64,000 nt of DNA from contig JAFZQX010000031.1 in NCBI GenBank assembly GCA_017620205.1, forward strand, positions 1 to 64,000. Reading direction: 5' to 3'. The notes beneath the pieces were generated by a model that worked only from the letters and a program-made list of their open reading frames with translations, was not told where the DNA came from and did not search any database. Within the stretch, counting starts at the first letter, position 1; the number at the start of each line of letters is the position of its first letter. This DNA is from Clostridia bacterium. GTDB lineage: Bacteria > Bacillota > Clostridia > UMGS1883 > UMGS1540. Shown here piece by piece: positions 17,535 to 26,016 of the stretch. The position numbers and the translations under genes are program-made.

Positions 17535-18074
17535 ATGACAAACATAACAACCTTATCGCAGGGATTGGTGTTCAACGTTTTTATAACGTTGCTTTCTGCC
17601 ATTCTTCCGTTCGGGCTTGGCGTTCTGTTTACTTTTCTTTGCAGCAAAGACCGTACCTCTTCGCGCATTTTCGGAGCTTTGTCTGTTGTTTTTGAAAGTC
17701 TTTGCCCGATTGTTTTACTTTTGATTATGTTTTTTTGTGTATTCAAAAACACAAGAAGTGTAACTCCCGCCGTCATCATCGCGATGACTTTGTCTTTTAT
17801 CTGCTATATGCCCGCAAGATATGTTAGCGCGTGGGGAGTTGGGAAAAACATTGCCGTAAACTCACTTGGCCTCATTTCATCGTTGTTTAAATGGAGTTTT
17901 TGTGTTTCCTGGGTTGCATGCAAAGATATGCTTGGTGTCGCCAACATAATACGGAATAAAACCTATGACAGCAGCATCCTTTGGTATGTATTAATCGTTT
18001 CTTTTGTCATCTTATTGATTTTGGAAACGGGAAAGTACCTGGCGCGCACTTTCATTCCCAACGCAAAGAACTGA
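17535..18074 (+). CDS. Integral membrane protein, unknown
   Basis: 179 residues with about five hydrophobic segments (near 10-35, 45-70, 75-92, 105-125 and 145-168) and a short basic C-terminus. A GGAGG site precedes the ATG, and a strong promoter and a terminator make it a monocistronic unit. No family motif was recognised. The N-terminal segment (TLLSAILPFGLGVLFTF) has a generic transporter look only. Confidence 0.65.
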   Translation: MTNITTLSQGLVFNVFITLLSAILPFGLGVLFTFLCSKDRTSSRIFGALSVVFESLCPIVLLLIMFFCVFKNTRSVTPAVIIAMTLSFICYMPARYVSAWGVGKNIAVNSLGLISSLFKWSFCVSWVACKDMLGVANIIRNKTYDSSILWYVLIVSFVILLILETGKYLARTFIPNAKN

Positions 18075-18090
18075 CAATGAACCAAACAAA

Positions 18091-18131
18091 AAAACCGCAT
18101 CTCAGGCTAAGCCTTTGATGTGGTTTTTTAT
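18091..18131. terminator. Bidirectional terminator
   Basis: AAAACCGCATC (18091-18101) pairs with GATGTGGTTTT (18117-18127), flanked by A and T runs. It lies between two convergent genes. Confidence 0.7.
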
Positions 18132-18134
18132 TGC

Positions 18135-18683
18135 CTAAATTTTTGCTTCATCCAGTATTTTCCGGACATCCGCGCCCTCTATATCAAGCCCTTCGGCTTT
18201 TATAAACTCAAACTCCTTGATGCCGAAAAGGTTATGAGAAAGCGCTTTTACATAGTCAAATCCCAAATTGTTTTCGCCTATATATCCGCCTGCCGTTGTG
18301 ACGTAATAAAGCTTTTCCGCGCGGCACAGGCCTATCGGAAACCCTTCTTTTGTATAATCAAAAGTTATGCCGAGAACGGATATGTTTTCAAAATATACTT
18401 TAAGAATTGAAGGAAAAGAGAGATCCCAATAAGGCGCCGCTACAACTATTGTATCCGCGTTTGCAAATTCTTTTGCAAGGCAAAACATTTCATCGTCATA
18501 ACCGCCTTTTGCGATAAGCTCATCACGCTTTTGCAGGGTTTCGCGCGCGAGTGGTTTTATGTTTTCGCCATAGAGGTCAATCTCTTTTATGCTGCCGCCG
18601 AGTTTTTTTAAAACCCTGTCCGCCAAAGATTTAGTGCGCGAATTTTCTCTTGCGCACGCGTTTATAAACAAAACACTTTTCAT
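18135..18683 (-). CDS. Flavodoxin-fold NAD(P)H oxidoreductase
   Basis: 182 residues. The start SVLFINACARENSRTKSLAD is the flavodoxin-like FMN-phosphate loop of the azoreductase/NQO/WrbA-like family; VVAAPYWDLSFPSILKVYFENI and LYYVTTAGGYIGENN are the next conserved FMN-contact strands. It probably reduces quinones, azo compounds or disulfides with NAD(P)H. It is the last gene of a leftward group of four behind a promoter near 21.4 kb (metalloprotease, methyltransferase, stalk-domain protein, this gene). The grouping gives no clear pathway. Confidence 0.88.
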   Translation of the reverse strand: MKSVLFINACARENSRTKSLADRVLKKLGGSIKEIDLYGENIKPLARETLQKRDELIAKGGYDDEMFCLAKEFANADTIVVAAPYWDLSFPSILKVYFENISVLGITFDYTKEGFPIGLCRAEKLYYVTTAGGYIGENNLGFDYVKALSHNLFGIKEFEFIKAEGLDIEGADVRKILDEAKI

Positions 18684-18689
18684 ATAGCA

Positions 18690-20003
18690 CTATCCTTCAT
18701 AAAAGAATTTATATGCGCCGCGATAGTAAAGGGGCTCGCCCTTTGCCGCTTCTATCGTTATTCCGTCCACTATATCAAAATATACTTTGCCGTAGCTTTC
18801 GGCAAACGCACTGTGCCTGCCGGACTCAAGGTATTCTCTTGTTCCGAGACCGTAGTCCGTGTCAAGCGAGATACGGAGCGCGTTGCTGCCTCTGCGGCAT
18901 GTTATCGCTTTGCAGTTCTTTTCCGCCGCTTCCGAGCTTTCCGTTCCGGGCTTTGATTCTTTATATATTGAATAATCGTACTCTACCGTATTATCCCAAA
19001 CATTTTTTATCTCCGCGGAAAATCCGTAAATACGGTAAATATCTATGTCTTCAAGCGGCATGAGCGTAACTTCGGAGACAAACTCGTATCCGTCAAATGT
19101 GAGCGTATGGCTTTCTTCCATTATCGCGCGTCCCCAGCCTGACGGCTCTTTTGTGTTTGAGCCCTGCACCGCGTTTTTCCAATTAATCACAAGCTTTGAG
19201 CAATATCCGTATCCTTTATCAACCGCGATGCCGTCTGCTTCAATCCAGAAGAAAACACGGTTTGCGGTTTGAGCGCCGCTGCCGTTATTGTTATAACCGT
19301 GATTGCCGCCGGTAAACGAGAACCTGTTGTCCGAAAAAGCGTTCTCCTTTGCATTTACAATAAAAGGCGAATGCCAGTCCGAATTCCTTTTATAAATCGC
19401 AACGGCGTCTTCAAGATTCCGGCTTATATCCGAACCCCCGTTGCGAATAAGATAAACGGCGGAAAAATCAGGGACCTTGTTTGTGCCGCATGGCTCAATT
19501 CTGACCATTATATCATGCGTGGGCGAGTATTTGCCGTAAATATCCACTCTTCCGTTTTCTATTCTGTAAAATACCGTTTTATGCCTGTTTATATCAACGC
19601 GCCTTAAAAGGCCGTTATAATTTACGTCAAAGCCGAGATATTCGGAGATAATACGAAGCGGCACCATTGTTCTGTCCTGCTCTATAAACGGCGGGACGTC
19701 GCTGTGAAGCGTAGCGCCGTTATATTCCATATATGTTGAATCTATAAAAAGGCTTAAAGTATTTTCTCCCTGCGTTATTTTAACCTGTCTCGCTCCGCCT
19801 TCTATCCATTCCGTTTCAGCGCCCAGCATGTGCGCAATGAGCGCTATCGGCACAAACGTTCTGTCGTTTTTTATAACGGGCGCAACCTCCGTTTCTACGT
19901 AACCGCCTTCAAAATATATCGAAATACTGTCTGCATATGCGGTCACCTGCAGCGCTGTTATCAAAAACAATACAGCTAAAATCAATACTCCTGTTCTCTT
20001 CAT
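18690..20003 (-). CDS. Secreted protein with copper-amine-oxidase N-terminal-like (stalk) domain
   Basis: 437 residues from ATG 20003, chosen for AGAGG upstream. A Sec signal peptide spans about 1-24. Residues 25-125 hold two repeats of the pattern APVIKNDRTFVPIALIAHMLG and PPFIEQDRTMVPLRIISEYLG, the hallmark of the copper amine oxidase N-terminal/stalk domain (PF07833), a common surface module in Clostridia that does not itself bind copper. The remaining ~300 residues look like a beta-rich domain with several Asn/Gly loops (GGNHGYNNNGSG) and were not recognised. Likely a cell-surface protein. Confidence 0.8.
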   Translation of the reverse strand: MKRTGVLILAVLFLITALQVTAYADSISIYFEGGYVETEVAPVIKNDRTFVPIALIAHMLGAETEWIEGGARQVKITQGENTLSLFIDSTYMEYNGATLHSDVPPFIEQDRTMVPLRIISEYLGFDVNYNGLLRRVDINRHKTVFYRIENGRVDIYGKYSPTHDIMVRIEPCGTNKVPDFSAVYLIRNGGSDISRNLEDAVAIYKRNSDWHSPFIVNAKENAFSDNRFSFTGGNHGYNNNGSGAQTANRVFFWIEADGIAVDKGYGYCSKLVINWKNAVQGSNTKEPSGWGRAIMEESHTLTFDGYEFVSEVTLMPLEDIDIYRIYGFSAEIKNVWDNTVEYDYSIYKESKPGTESSEAAEKNCKAITCRRGSNALRISLDTDYGLGTREYLESGRHSAFAESYGKVYFDIVDGITIEAAKGEPLYYRGAYKFFYEG

Positions 20004-20007
20004 TCTT

Positions 20008-20793
20008 CTACCTCTTTTTAAGTTCCGCCAAAGCGGCATAATGCAAAATATCAAATTCTTCGGGCGCGGTTTCCGAAAGCATTTTTATATGCTCCCTCTC
20101 CCAAAGCTCCACGTCCGTTTCCGAAAGGGAAGCGCCTATGCCTCTGCACGCTTTCATTCTTCCGTTCCAGCTCTCGCGCGTAAAACGCACGGGAAGCTTA
20201 TATTCTTCGTGATACACTTTTTCAAAGTGCCCGTTATAGCAAGCGGGAATGTCTATTTGGCGCATTGTTTCACCCGCGCCGGTCCATTTTGGGTTATATT
20301 TTAAAACGAGCTTTTCGCTCTCTCCGGCAATTTTATCTTCAAATGAAAGCCATGCCATGTATAAAACCAAAAGCCGCCCGCCGGGCTTTAAAACCTTTAA
20401 AATTTCCGGCAAAAGCTTTTCATGGTCAAAATACCAAAAGCATTGGCACGCAGTTATTGTGTCAAAAGAGTTTTCCGCAAAAGCAATATCTTCCGCCGCC
20501 GCACAGATATACTCTATATCCATACCGTTTGATAAAGCCTTTGCCTGTTCTATCTGCTTTTCCGAGCTGTCTACCCCGGTCCATTTCGCACCGCTTAAAT
20601 ACATATTCCTCGGCAAAACGCCCGTTCCCGTGCCGAGATCCAAAACGGCCTGACCGTCTTTGCAAAGACCGCGCGCGAGTATTCTGTCATAGAACTGCTG
20701 CGGATAAATATCGCGGTATTTTCCGTAATCCGAAGCCGCCAAATCCCAATCAAACGCTTTTCCGCCGTCTATGTTTTTATCCGTTATCTTCAT
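20008..20793 (-). CDS. SAM-dependent class I methyltransferase
   Basis: 261 residues. VLDLGTGTGVLPRNM is motif I, GVDSSEKQI motif II, AAEDIAFAENSFDTITACQCFWYFDH motif IV and LPEILKVLKPGGRLLVLY the post-IV strand of methyltransferase type 11. The substrate is not evident. Its start overlaps the preceding metalloprotease gene by 17 nt, and it ends 5 nt before the stalk-domain gene. Confidence 0.9.
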   Translation of the reverse strand: MKITDKNIDGGKAFDWDLAASDYGKYRDIYPQQFYDRILARGLCKDGQAVLDLGTGTGVLPRNMYLSGAKWTGVDSSEKQIEQAKALSNGMDIEYICAAAEDIAFAENSFDTITACQCFWYFDHEKLLPEILKVLKPGGRLLVLYMAWLSFEDKIAGESEKLVLKYNPKWTGAGETMRQIDIPACYNGHFEKVYHEEYKLPVRFTRESWNGRMKACRGIGASLSETDVELWEREHIKMLSETAPEEFDILHYAALAELKKR

Positions 20794-21334
20794 TGTTTTT
20801 CACCATTCTCGCCATTAGAGCGCCGCCGTTTTCTTTCAGCCATTTATTGCATTCATAATAGTTTGGATAAGCCTTTAAAACCTCGTCATAAAACGCTTTG
20901 GAATGGTTTAAATGCTTTATGTGGCAAAGCTCATGCACAACTATGGCGTCAAGCACTTCTGGCGGTGCGAGCATTAAAAGACAGTTAAAATTAAGGTTTC
21001 CCTTCGCGCTGCAGCTGCCCCATTTTGTGCGCTGATTGCGTATCGTGATTCTTCCGTATTTTACGCCTGTCTTTTCCGCGTAAAATTTTACCCTCTCCGG
21101 GATAACGAGAAGCGCGTGCTTTGCAAGCTCCTCTATTTCTTTTTGCGAAAGCTTTTCAGCGTTTTCATACTCTTTTTGCTTTTTGAGATTATTCTCAATC
21201 CATCTTTTGTGCTGCTTTAAAAACGCTTCTATTTCAGCTTCTGTTGTTTTTTGAGGCGCGCGGACAATAAGCTCGCCCCGCTTAATTTCAGCAGACAGCG
21301 TTTTCCTGCCGCTTCTTATGATTCTATATTCCAC
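20777..21334 (-). CDS. YgjP/SprT-like zinc metallopeptidase (DUF45 family)
   Basis: 185 residues read from a GTG at 21334, with CGGAG 7 nt upstream and a promoter behind it. The family signature is present: RNQRTKWGSCSAKGNLNFN, LLMLAPPEVLDAIVVHELCHIKHLNHSKAFY. The HExxH zinc motif (HELCH) plus a later His form the active site. YgjP-type proteins are cytosolic metalloproteases of uncertain role. It is first in a four-gene leftward operon. Confidence 0.9.
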   Translation of the reverse strand: MEYRIIRSGRKTLSAEIKRGELIVRAPQKTTEAEIEAFLKQHKRWIENNLKKQKEYENAEKLSQKEIEELAKHALLVIPERVKFYAEKTGVKYGRITIRNQRTKWGSCSAKGNLNFNCLLMLAPPEVLDAIVVHELCHIKHLNHSKAFYDEVLKAYPNYYECNKWLKENGGALMARMVKNNEDNG

Positions 21335-21365
21335 TTATGTACTCCGTTTATATCGCATAAAATTT

Positions 21366-21394
21366 ATTATAACATTTTTTTAAGATAACTTCAA
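21366..21394 (-). promoter_or_regulatory. Sigma-A-type promoter for the metallopeptidase operon
   Basis: On the minus strand TTGAAG (21394-21389), 17 bp, TATAAT (21371-21366), about 32 bp before the GTG start. Confidence 0.7.
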
Positions 21395-21402
21395 CTAAAA
21401 TT

Positions 21403-22623
21403 TTAGGATTCAACCGGCGTGTAGCCTGTCATCTCTATAATTTTCTGTCCCTGACTGCCTTTTATCCATTCAAGCAGCTTTTTTACGTTTTCACCGGCGT
21501 CGCTTCTTGTAACGGCATAGAAATATGATGCAAGCGGATACGTGCCGTTTTCAATGCTTTTAAGCTCGGGATAAACGCCGTTTACGCTCAGCAGCTTGAT
21601 TTGATTGTTTTTTACCATCTCTGTTGAATAGAATCTGAACGAATAGCCTATTGCGTTTTTATAGTTTTTGTAATCGGCTGTTTGTTTTATAATTCCGCCC
21701 ATTCCGTCAATAACATCTTCTTCGGGCGGCGTCATAAGCTCCCGGCCCTCCATCAGCTTTTGGAGCGTTGACTGGCTTCCGCTGCCCTCATCCCTTTGAA
21801 ACGCCCTTATTTCTCCAAAGCCTTTTACGCCGAGCTCTTCCCACTTTGTTATCTTGCCGGAATAAATATTCTGAATATCAGAAACGGTTATATCGCTTAT
21901 GGGGTTTTTGGCATTTACAAAAAACACAAATGCCTCTTTGCCGATGGGCGTAAACTGAAGCTCAACTCCGCTGTCTTCTGCAAACTTTTTCTGTTCGTCG
22001 GACGGCAGCGCGGCAAAAATTATATCCGCGTCGCCCGTTACTATATTTTCATACGCGCCCGTTGTTGTGGTGCATTTTAAATAGTCATTGTAATTTAACT
22101 GCATAACGTTTCCCTGCTTTACGGCGATATTATCTATCATCTCTTTCGGATAAACAGCTTTGGCAAACGCCGAATATATGGGATAAAGAGCCGTTGCGCC
22201 GTCCATTACGGGCAGGTTTTCCTCAAAGCGCAGTTCGCTCTCCTCATCAAGCGTTACGGCTTTTGAGTCCGGCGCATAAGGCGCGTAAGATAAGAGCAAA
22301 TCGCCGCCGTCGCCTACCGTCGGAATACTGTCAATATATTTCTGATAACCCGCCATCGCCGCGCAGGCGATAAGAGAAAGACACAGCAAAGATAATACGG
22401 GGATATAAAAGCCGCGCTTTTTTATAAAGCCCCACAGCGCGCCTATAATTATAAGCTCCGTTAAAAGACCTATGAGAAACACAAATATTGCATACCTTCC
22501 GCCGTGTACATTGCCGAAAGACAGTGTAAGAGAAATCAAAACGGCAGCAATAAATATCCCCGCTGCCGCCACTATGGCCGCGAGCAGTTTGCCGATATTT
22601 TTTAAAACAACTTTCCGTTTCAT
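21403..22623 (-). CDS. PstS-like substrate-binding protein with three N-terminal membrane helices
   Basis: 406 residues from ATG 22623 (GGGGAGGAAAG upstream). Three hydrophobic helices lie at about 12-34, 43-63 and 71-90. The rest is a periplasmic-binding-type domain of the phosphate family: DGATALYPIYSAFAKAVYP, GDADIIFAALPSDEQ, KNPISDITVSDIQNIYSGKITKWEELG, and the phosphate-loop-like RDEGSGSQSTLQKLM. Typical PstS proteins are secreted with one signal peptide, so the polytopic anchor is unusual. No pstCAB genes lie nearby. It may be a sensor or a scavenging protein (inference). Confidence 0.85.
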   Translation of the reverse strand: MKRKVVLKNIGKLLAAIVAAAGIFIAAVLISLTLSFGNVHGGRYAIFVFLIGLLTELIIIGALWGFIKKRGFYIPVLSLLCLSLIACAAMAGYQKYIDSIPTVGDGGDLLLSYAPYAPDSKAVTLDEESELRFEENLPVMDGATALYPIYSAFAKAVYPKEMIDNIAVKQGNVMQLNYNDYLKCTTTTGAYENIVTGDADIIFAALPSDEQKKFAEDSGVELQFTPIGKEAFVFFVNAKNPISDITVSDIQNIYSGKITKWEELGVKGFGEIRAFQRDEGSGSQSTLQKLMEGRELMTPPEEDVIDGMGGIIKQTADYKNYKNAIGYSFRFYSTEMVKNNQIKLLSVNGVYPELKSIENGTYPLASYFYAVTRSDAGENVKKLLEWIKGSQGQKIIEMTGYTPVES

Positions 22624-22657
22624 AAAAGCTTTCCTCCCCCAAAAACGCTTTTTGTTT

Positions 22658-22686
22658 ATTATACTATATTTTACGGGATAATTCAA
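22658..22686 (-). promoter_or_regulatory. Sigma-A-type promoter for PstS-like gene
   Basis: Minus strand TTGAAT (22686-22681), 17 bp, TATAAT (22663-22658), 35 bp before the ATG. Confidence 0.75.
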
Positions 22687-22758
22687 ATACCCAATCATAG
22701 GAAAGGAAAATTTCGCACTGCCAAAAACAGATACCGCAAAAGCGCCGCAGGCGCAAAA

Positions 22759-22839
22759 CCGAAAAAGGTTGGTAGCGACAGGTTGCCGTAGTGAGAGCGT
22801 TTACAAACGAACAGGCAAACTGAGCGTGACCTTTTTCGG
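22759..22839. repeat. Inverted repeat element next to the truncated hydrolase gene
   Basis: CCGAAAAAGGT (22759-22769) is a perfect inverted match to ACCTTTTTCGG (22829-22839), bracketing about 59 bp. It overlaps the readthrough tail of the truncated hydrolase gene and supports the view that this stretch is not native coding sequence. Confidence 0.6.
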
Positions 22840-23382
22840 AAAAGGAGGAACAGTGAAGCGGTGACTGATTTTTTGCAAAAAAACCGGAACAAGCGTAACT
22901 TGTTCCGACGCGGCGGAGAAAAGGGATAAAGCTTTGCTCCGCAAATCTTTCCTGCTCGGCGACCGAAAGCCAAGGCTTATCGTATCCGTATCCGAAAGTA
23001 GAACATCGGGCGTGAAGCTGTACTTATACCTGTAACCGGGGTCGTCCGATAAAGCGGTATCCTCTTCGCCCGTAACCATTTTAAAATCGTCCTTGCCGAT
23101 ATACGTTTCTGCACCGCAGAGCACCGTCAGCTCTTTAACGCCGCCCGCGTGGTCATAGTGACCGTGGGTTATAACTATTTTCTTTATATCCTTTAAGCCA
23201 AAGCCCAGCTCCTTTATATTGTCCAGAACAATCCACAAGGTATCGGGAAATCCGGGGTCGATAAGTATACGTCCGTCACCCGTGTCAATAATATGTGTTG
23301 ACGCTGAGTGAACGCCGGCAAAATATATGGGGCCGAAAACCTTACCCGGAGCGATATATCCTTTATACTGCTTTTTATCCAT
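22801..23382 (-). pseudogene. Metallo-beta-lactamase-fold hydrolase truncated by a repeat
   Basis: The reading frame gives 193 residues, but only about the first 138 are native. They align well with the intact paralogue at 15901-16647: IDTGDGRILIDPG, the zinc motif THGHYDH, GAETYIGKDDF and LLSDTDTISLG. After DTISLG (about 22970) the frame runs into a half copy of the tRNA-Ser-ended repeat, and the remaining 55 residues are repeat-encoded. The second metal motif (TPGHT) and the C-terminus are missing, and no remnant occurs further downstream. It starts 1 nt into the aldolase stop (TAATG), so it was the third gene of that operon. Probably inactive. Confidence 0.75.
22912..22970 (-). repeat. tRNA-Ser-ended repeat, copy 3 (left half only)
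   Basis: The segment matches the left ~55 bp of the repeats at 26017 and 29470, with a few changes: GCGGAGAAAAGGGATAAAGC, then CTCCGC, then CTGCTCGGCGACCGAAAGC. Its right half is missing and the sequence joins the coding frame of the hydrolase. A hairpin (CGGAACAAG/CTTGTTCCG) precedes it, as hairpins precede the other copies. Confidence 0.7.
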
Positions 23383-24035
23383 TATTTTATCCTTCCGGTT
23401 ACCGCCTTCGCGAGAGCGGTAATTTTAGCGTAATCCTTATCTTTTATTGCCTGCTTGTCAAGGATTGACGAAGCCATTCCAACGCCCGCAACGCCTGTTG
23501 CAAGAACTTCTTCGATATTCTCCGCCGAAACGCCGCCGAAGCAAACGAGCGGAAGGTGATTTAAGGGCACGCTTATCTCCTTTATAACCTTTAAATTTAC
23601 AACAGACGCCGGGAACAGCTTTATAAGATCCGATCCGAGCTTATACGCTTTTGTCATTTCCGAAGGCGTTGCGCAGCCGGGCATTGATATAAGGCCTTCC
23701 GCCTTTGTTGCTTTTATAACGTCCTCTTCCATTGTGGGCGATACAATTATTTCCGCGCCGGCTTCCTTTGCAATTTCAAACTGCTCTGTTGTGATAACCG
23801 TTCCTGCACCGACATGCATTTTGTCGCCGAGCGCTTCGCGGACGGTTTTTATTTTTTTTGCGGTATCCGCGAATGTTTCAGGCGCCGCCTGATTAAAAGG
23901 CACCTCCATAAAACGGATTCCGCCGTCATAGAGAGCCGTTGCGGCGTTTACCATCTCTTCTTCCGCAATACCGCGGCAAACAACAATTATTTTCTTTTCA
24001 AAAAATTCCTTAATAAAACTGTTCATGACTCTCAT
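23382..24035 (-). CDS. eda: KDPG/KHG-type aldolase
   Basis: 217 residues. IIVVCRGIAEEEMV, MEVPFNQAAPET, VGAGTVITTEQFEIAKEAGAEIIVSP, SMPGCATPSEMTKAYKLGSDLIKLFPAS and LVCFGGVSAENI form the full 2-keto-3-deoxy-6-phosphogluconate/4-hydroxy-2-oxoglutarate aldolase pattern; the Lys of LIKLFPA is the Schiff-base residue. It cleaves 2-keto-3-deoxy acids to pyruvate plus an aldehyde. The start overlaps the dehydrogenase stop by 4 nt (ATGA); an ATG three codons later has better ribosome-binding-site spacing. With the dehydrogenase it suggests sugar-acid or hydroxyacid breakdown. Confidence 0.92.
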   Translation of the reverse strand: MRVMNSFIKEFFEKKIIVVCRGIAEEEMVNAATALYDGGIRFMEVPFNQAAPETFADTAKKIKTVREALGDKMHVGAGTVITTEQFEIAKEAGAEIIVSPTMEEDVIKATKAEGLISMPGCATPSEMTKAYKLGSDLIKLFPASVVNLKVIKEISVPLNHLPLVCFGGVSAENIEEVLATGVAGVGMASSILDKQAIKDKDYAKITALAKAVTGRIK

Positions 24036-24967
24036 TCTCCTTTTTTTAATAAATCTATTATAATTCTTGTTGACATATCCGCCGTGTTTTTTTCCGCCTC
24101 GCGGCTTCTGGAGGCAATATGCGGCGTTAAATAAAAGTTCGGAACCTTCGGCAGCTTTTCGTCCTCTTTGGGCGGCTCGTTTGTCAATACGTCAAAATAC
24201 GCCGCCCTTATTATGTTTTCCGTCAAAGCCGTATATAAATCTTCCTCGTTTACAATTCCGCCTCTTGCAGTGTTTATCAAAACAGTGCTTTCCTTCATTG
24301 TTTTAAGCTGCGGAAGCGAGATCAGATTCTTTGTGCCTTCGTTAAGCGGCAAGTGCAGAGAAACAAAATCCGAACGCTTTAATATATCTTTAAAGCTTAC
24401 AATTTCAACGTTAAAAGCTTTCGCGGCAGCCTCGTCAACCGCAAAGGGATCATATGCCAAAACCTTCATGCCGAGCCCGAAAGCCATCTGTGCAACCTTT
24501 CTGCCTATAGCGCCGAAACCGACTATTCCGACCGTTTTGTTTTCTACCTCATATCCCGTAAGCTTTGCCCATTTATTATCTCTTGTGCAGGCTATGCTTT
24601 CATATAAGTTTTTGGAATCAGCAAGAATAAAGCTTATCGCCGTTTCCGCAACACTTCTGGAATTTGAGCCTGCCGTCCTGTCAACCGCTATGCCCTTTTC
24701 GCGGCAGTATTCTATATCAATATTGTCTGTTCCTACGCCGAATTTAACAACTGCGCGAAGCTTCGGATGCGCGTCAATATAGTCCCTGTCAACGCTCTCC
24801 ACGCCTACTATAACTCCGTCCGCGTCAGCTGTTTTTTCGTAAAACTCTTCCTTGGTATAAGCTTTGCCCGTATCATTATACTCCAGATCAAAGCCCGCGT
24901 CCTTTATTATTTTTACATTATCAAGACCGCATTTTGCAAACCCTCTCGGCGTAACAACAATTTTCAT
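24032..24967 (-). CDS. D-2-hydroxyacid dehydrogenase (phosphoglycerate dehydrogenase-like)
   Basis: 311 residues from ATG 24967 (GAGGTGG upstream). VGIVGFGAIGRKVAQMA is the NAD-binding loop. NTARGGIVNEEDL supplies the substrate Arg, NEPPKED the Glu and LTPHIASRSREAEKN the catalytic His of the D-isomer 2-hydroxyacid dehydrogenase family. It lacks the ACT domain of full SerA. The substrate is probably a sugar-acid derivative, given the adjacent KDPG-type aldolase. It is the first gene of the operon, divergent from the AraC regulator. Confidence 0.88.
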   Translation of the reverse strand: MKIVVTPRGFAKCGLDNVKIIKDAGFDLEYNDTGKAYTKEEFYEKTADADGVIVGVESVDRDYIDAHPKLRAVVKFGVGTDNIDIEYCREKGIAVDRTAGSNSRSVAETAISFILADSKNLYESIACTRDNKWAKLTGYEVENKTVGIVGFGAIGRKVAQMAFGLGMKVLAYDPFAVDEAAAKAFNVEIVSFKDILKRSDFVSLHLPLNEGTKNLISLPQLKTMKESTVLINTARGGIVNEEDLYTALTENIIRAAYFDVLTNEPPKEDEKLPKVPNFYLTPHIASRSREAEKNTADMSTRIIIDLLKKGE

Positions 24968-24996
24968 ATCAATCCACCTCATTTTTAAAAATAATC

Positions 24997-25038
24997 TTGA
25001 TACGCTTTCATTTTAGTGCTATAATATTTATGTGTAAA
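24997..25038. promoter_or_regulatory. Overlapping divergent promoters
   Basis: Plus strand: TTGATA (24997-25002), 17 bp, TATAAT (25020-25025), for the AraC gene. Minus strand: TTTACA (25038-25033), 17 bp, TAAAAT (25015-25010), for the dehydrogenase operon. The two cores overlap, so binding at one would block the other. Confidence 0.75.
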
Positions 25039-25081
25039 TAGGTTTTATTGCCAAAAACTTTAGATAAATTGCGGTGGTTAT

Positions 25082-25894
25082 ATGATTTACAACGCATATC
25101 AGGATACGGATACAGGTATAGGCGGTGTTTCCGTCTTGAGCTGCGGCCATATCTTTGCAAAAACGGGCAGAAAAATAGACCGCCCCGCGGGGAGGCCGGA
25201 TTATCTTCTGTTCTATGTCGCAAAGGGCTGCGAGCAGTTTCATCTGGACAGCGATGTAACGGCGCCTGCCGGCTCGTTTGTGTTTTTCAGACCGCATGAG
25301 CCGCAGCAGCATGTTTATACGGACAGTAAGCCTGGTGAGTTTTACTATATTCATTTCAACGCGCCCGAAGGTTTTGATTTGTTCGGCTTTAAAAGCTCTT
25401 TCGTGTATAACTGCGCCCCTTCAACTACTTTATGCGCCATATTTGAAGAAATAATAAGCGAGCTTCAGAAAAAACAACCCGCGTATGAAATGTATTGCGC
25501 GTCAATGCTCTTCACCCTTTTTTCCATGCTCACAAGAAACACAAAAAAAGAATTGTCCGAATACAGCGTATATTTTGACAAAATTTCGTTTGTTATTCAG
25601 CAGATGAACAAGGAGTATCAGATAAACTATTCGCTTGAAGATTACGCGAAAATGTGCAATTTAAGCAAATATCATTTTTTGAGAATTTTTGAGGATATAA
25701 CGGGCGTTTCACCGATTGAATACAGAAACACAATAAGGTTTGACCATATAAAAGAGCAGCTTAAAGACTCTTCCGCCCCGATAAGCGAAATTGCCGAAAA
25801 AGCCGGTTTTACTTCACATTCATATTTTTGTTCCGCGTTCAAGAAAAAGTTCGGCATGTCCCCGGGCGAGTATAAGAAAAGCGAGCAGATATAA
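25082..25894 (+). CDS. AraC-family transcriptional regulator
   Basis: 270 residues. The N-terminal half is a cupin-like sensor (FFRPHEPQQHVYTD, FYYIHFNAPEGFDLFG). The C-terminal ~100 residues hold two helix-turn-helix units (YSLEDYAKMCNLSKYHFLRIFEDITGVSP and ISEIAEKAGFTSHSYFCSAFKKKFGMSPGEYK; separate segments, the family signature). It probably responds to a sugar or sugar acid and controls the divergent dehydrogenase/aldolase operon. The effector is unknown. Confidence 0.92.
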   Translation: MIYNAYQDTDTGIGGVSVLSCGHIFAKTGRKIDRPAGRPDYLLFYVAKGCEQFHLDSDVTAPAGSFVFFRPHEPQQHVYTDSKPGEFYYIHFNAPEGFDLFGFKSSFVYNCAPSTTLCAIFEEIISELQKKQPAYEMYCASMLFTLFSMLTRNTKKELSEYSVYFDKISFVIQQMNKEYQINYSLEDYAKMCNLSKYHFLRIFEDITGVSPIEYRNTIRFDHIKEQLKDSSAPISEIAEKAGFTSHSYFCSAFKKKFGMSPGEYKKSEQI

Positions 25895-25906
25895 TATAGC
25901 GCAGCC

Positions 25907-26014
25907 GCCCCCGCCGGGCGATTTTATCACGCAGTGATTTCATCTGCGAAGCAGATTTTTTCCGTCTCAAAAGACGGATTTAGTTGAAAAAAGCACGCCA
26001 AAGCGTGCTTTTTT
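25907..26014. repeat. Chain of five hairpins ending in a terminator
   Basis: Stems in order: GCCC/GGGC (25907-25919), ATCAC/GTGAT (25926-25938), ATCTGC/GCAGAT (25942-25956), CCGTCT/AGACGG (25962-25977) and GCACGC/GCGTGC (25993-26008) with flanking A6 and T6 runs. The last can terminate transcription in both directions. The chain follows the AraC stop. Confidence 0.8.
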
Positions 26015-26016
26015 CT

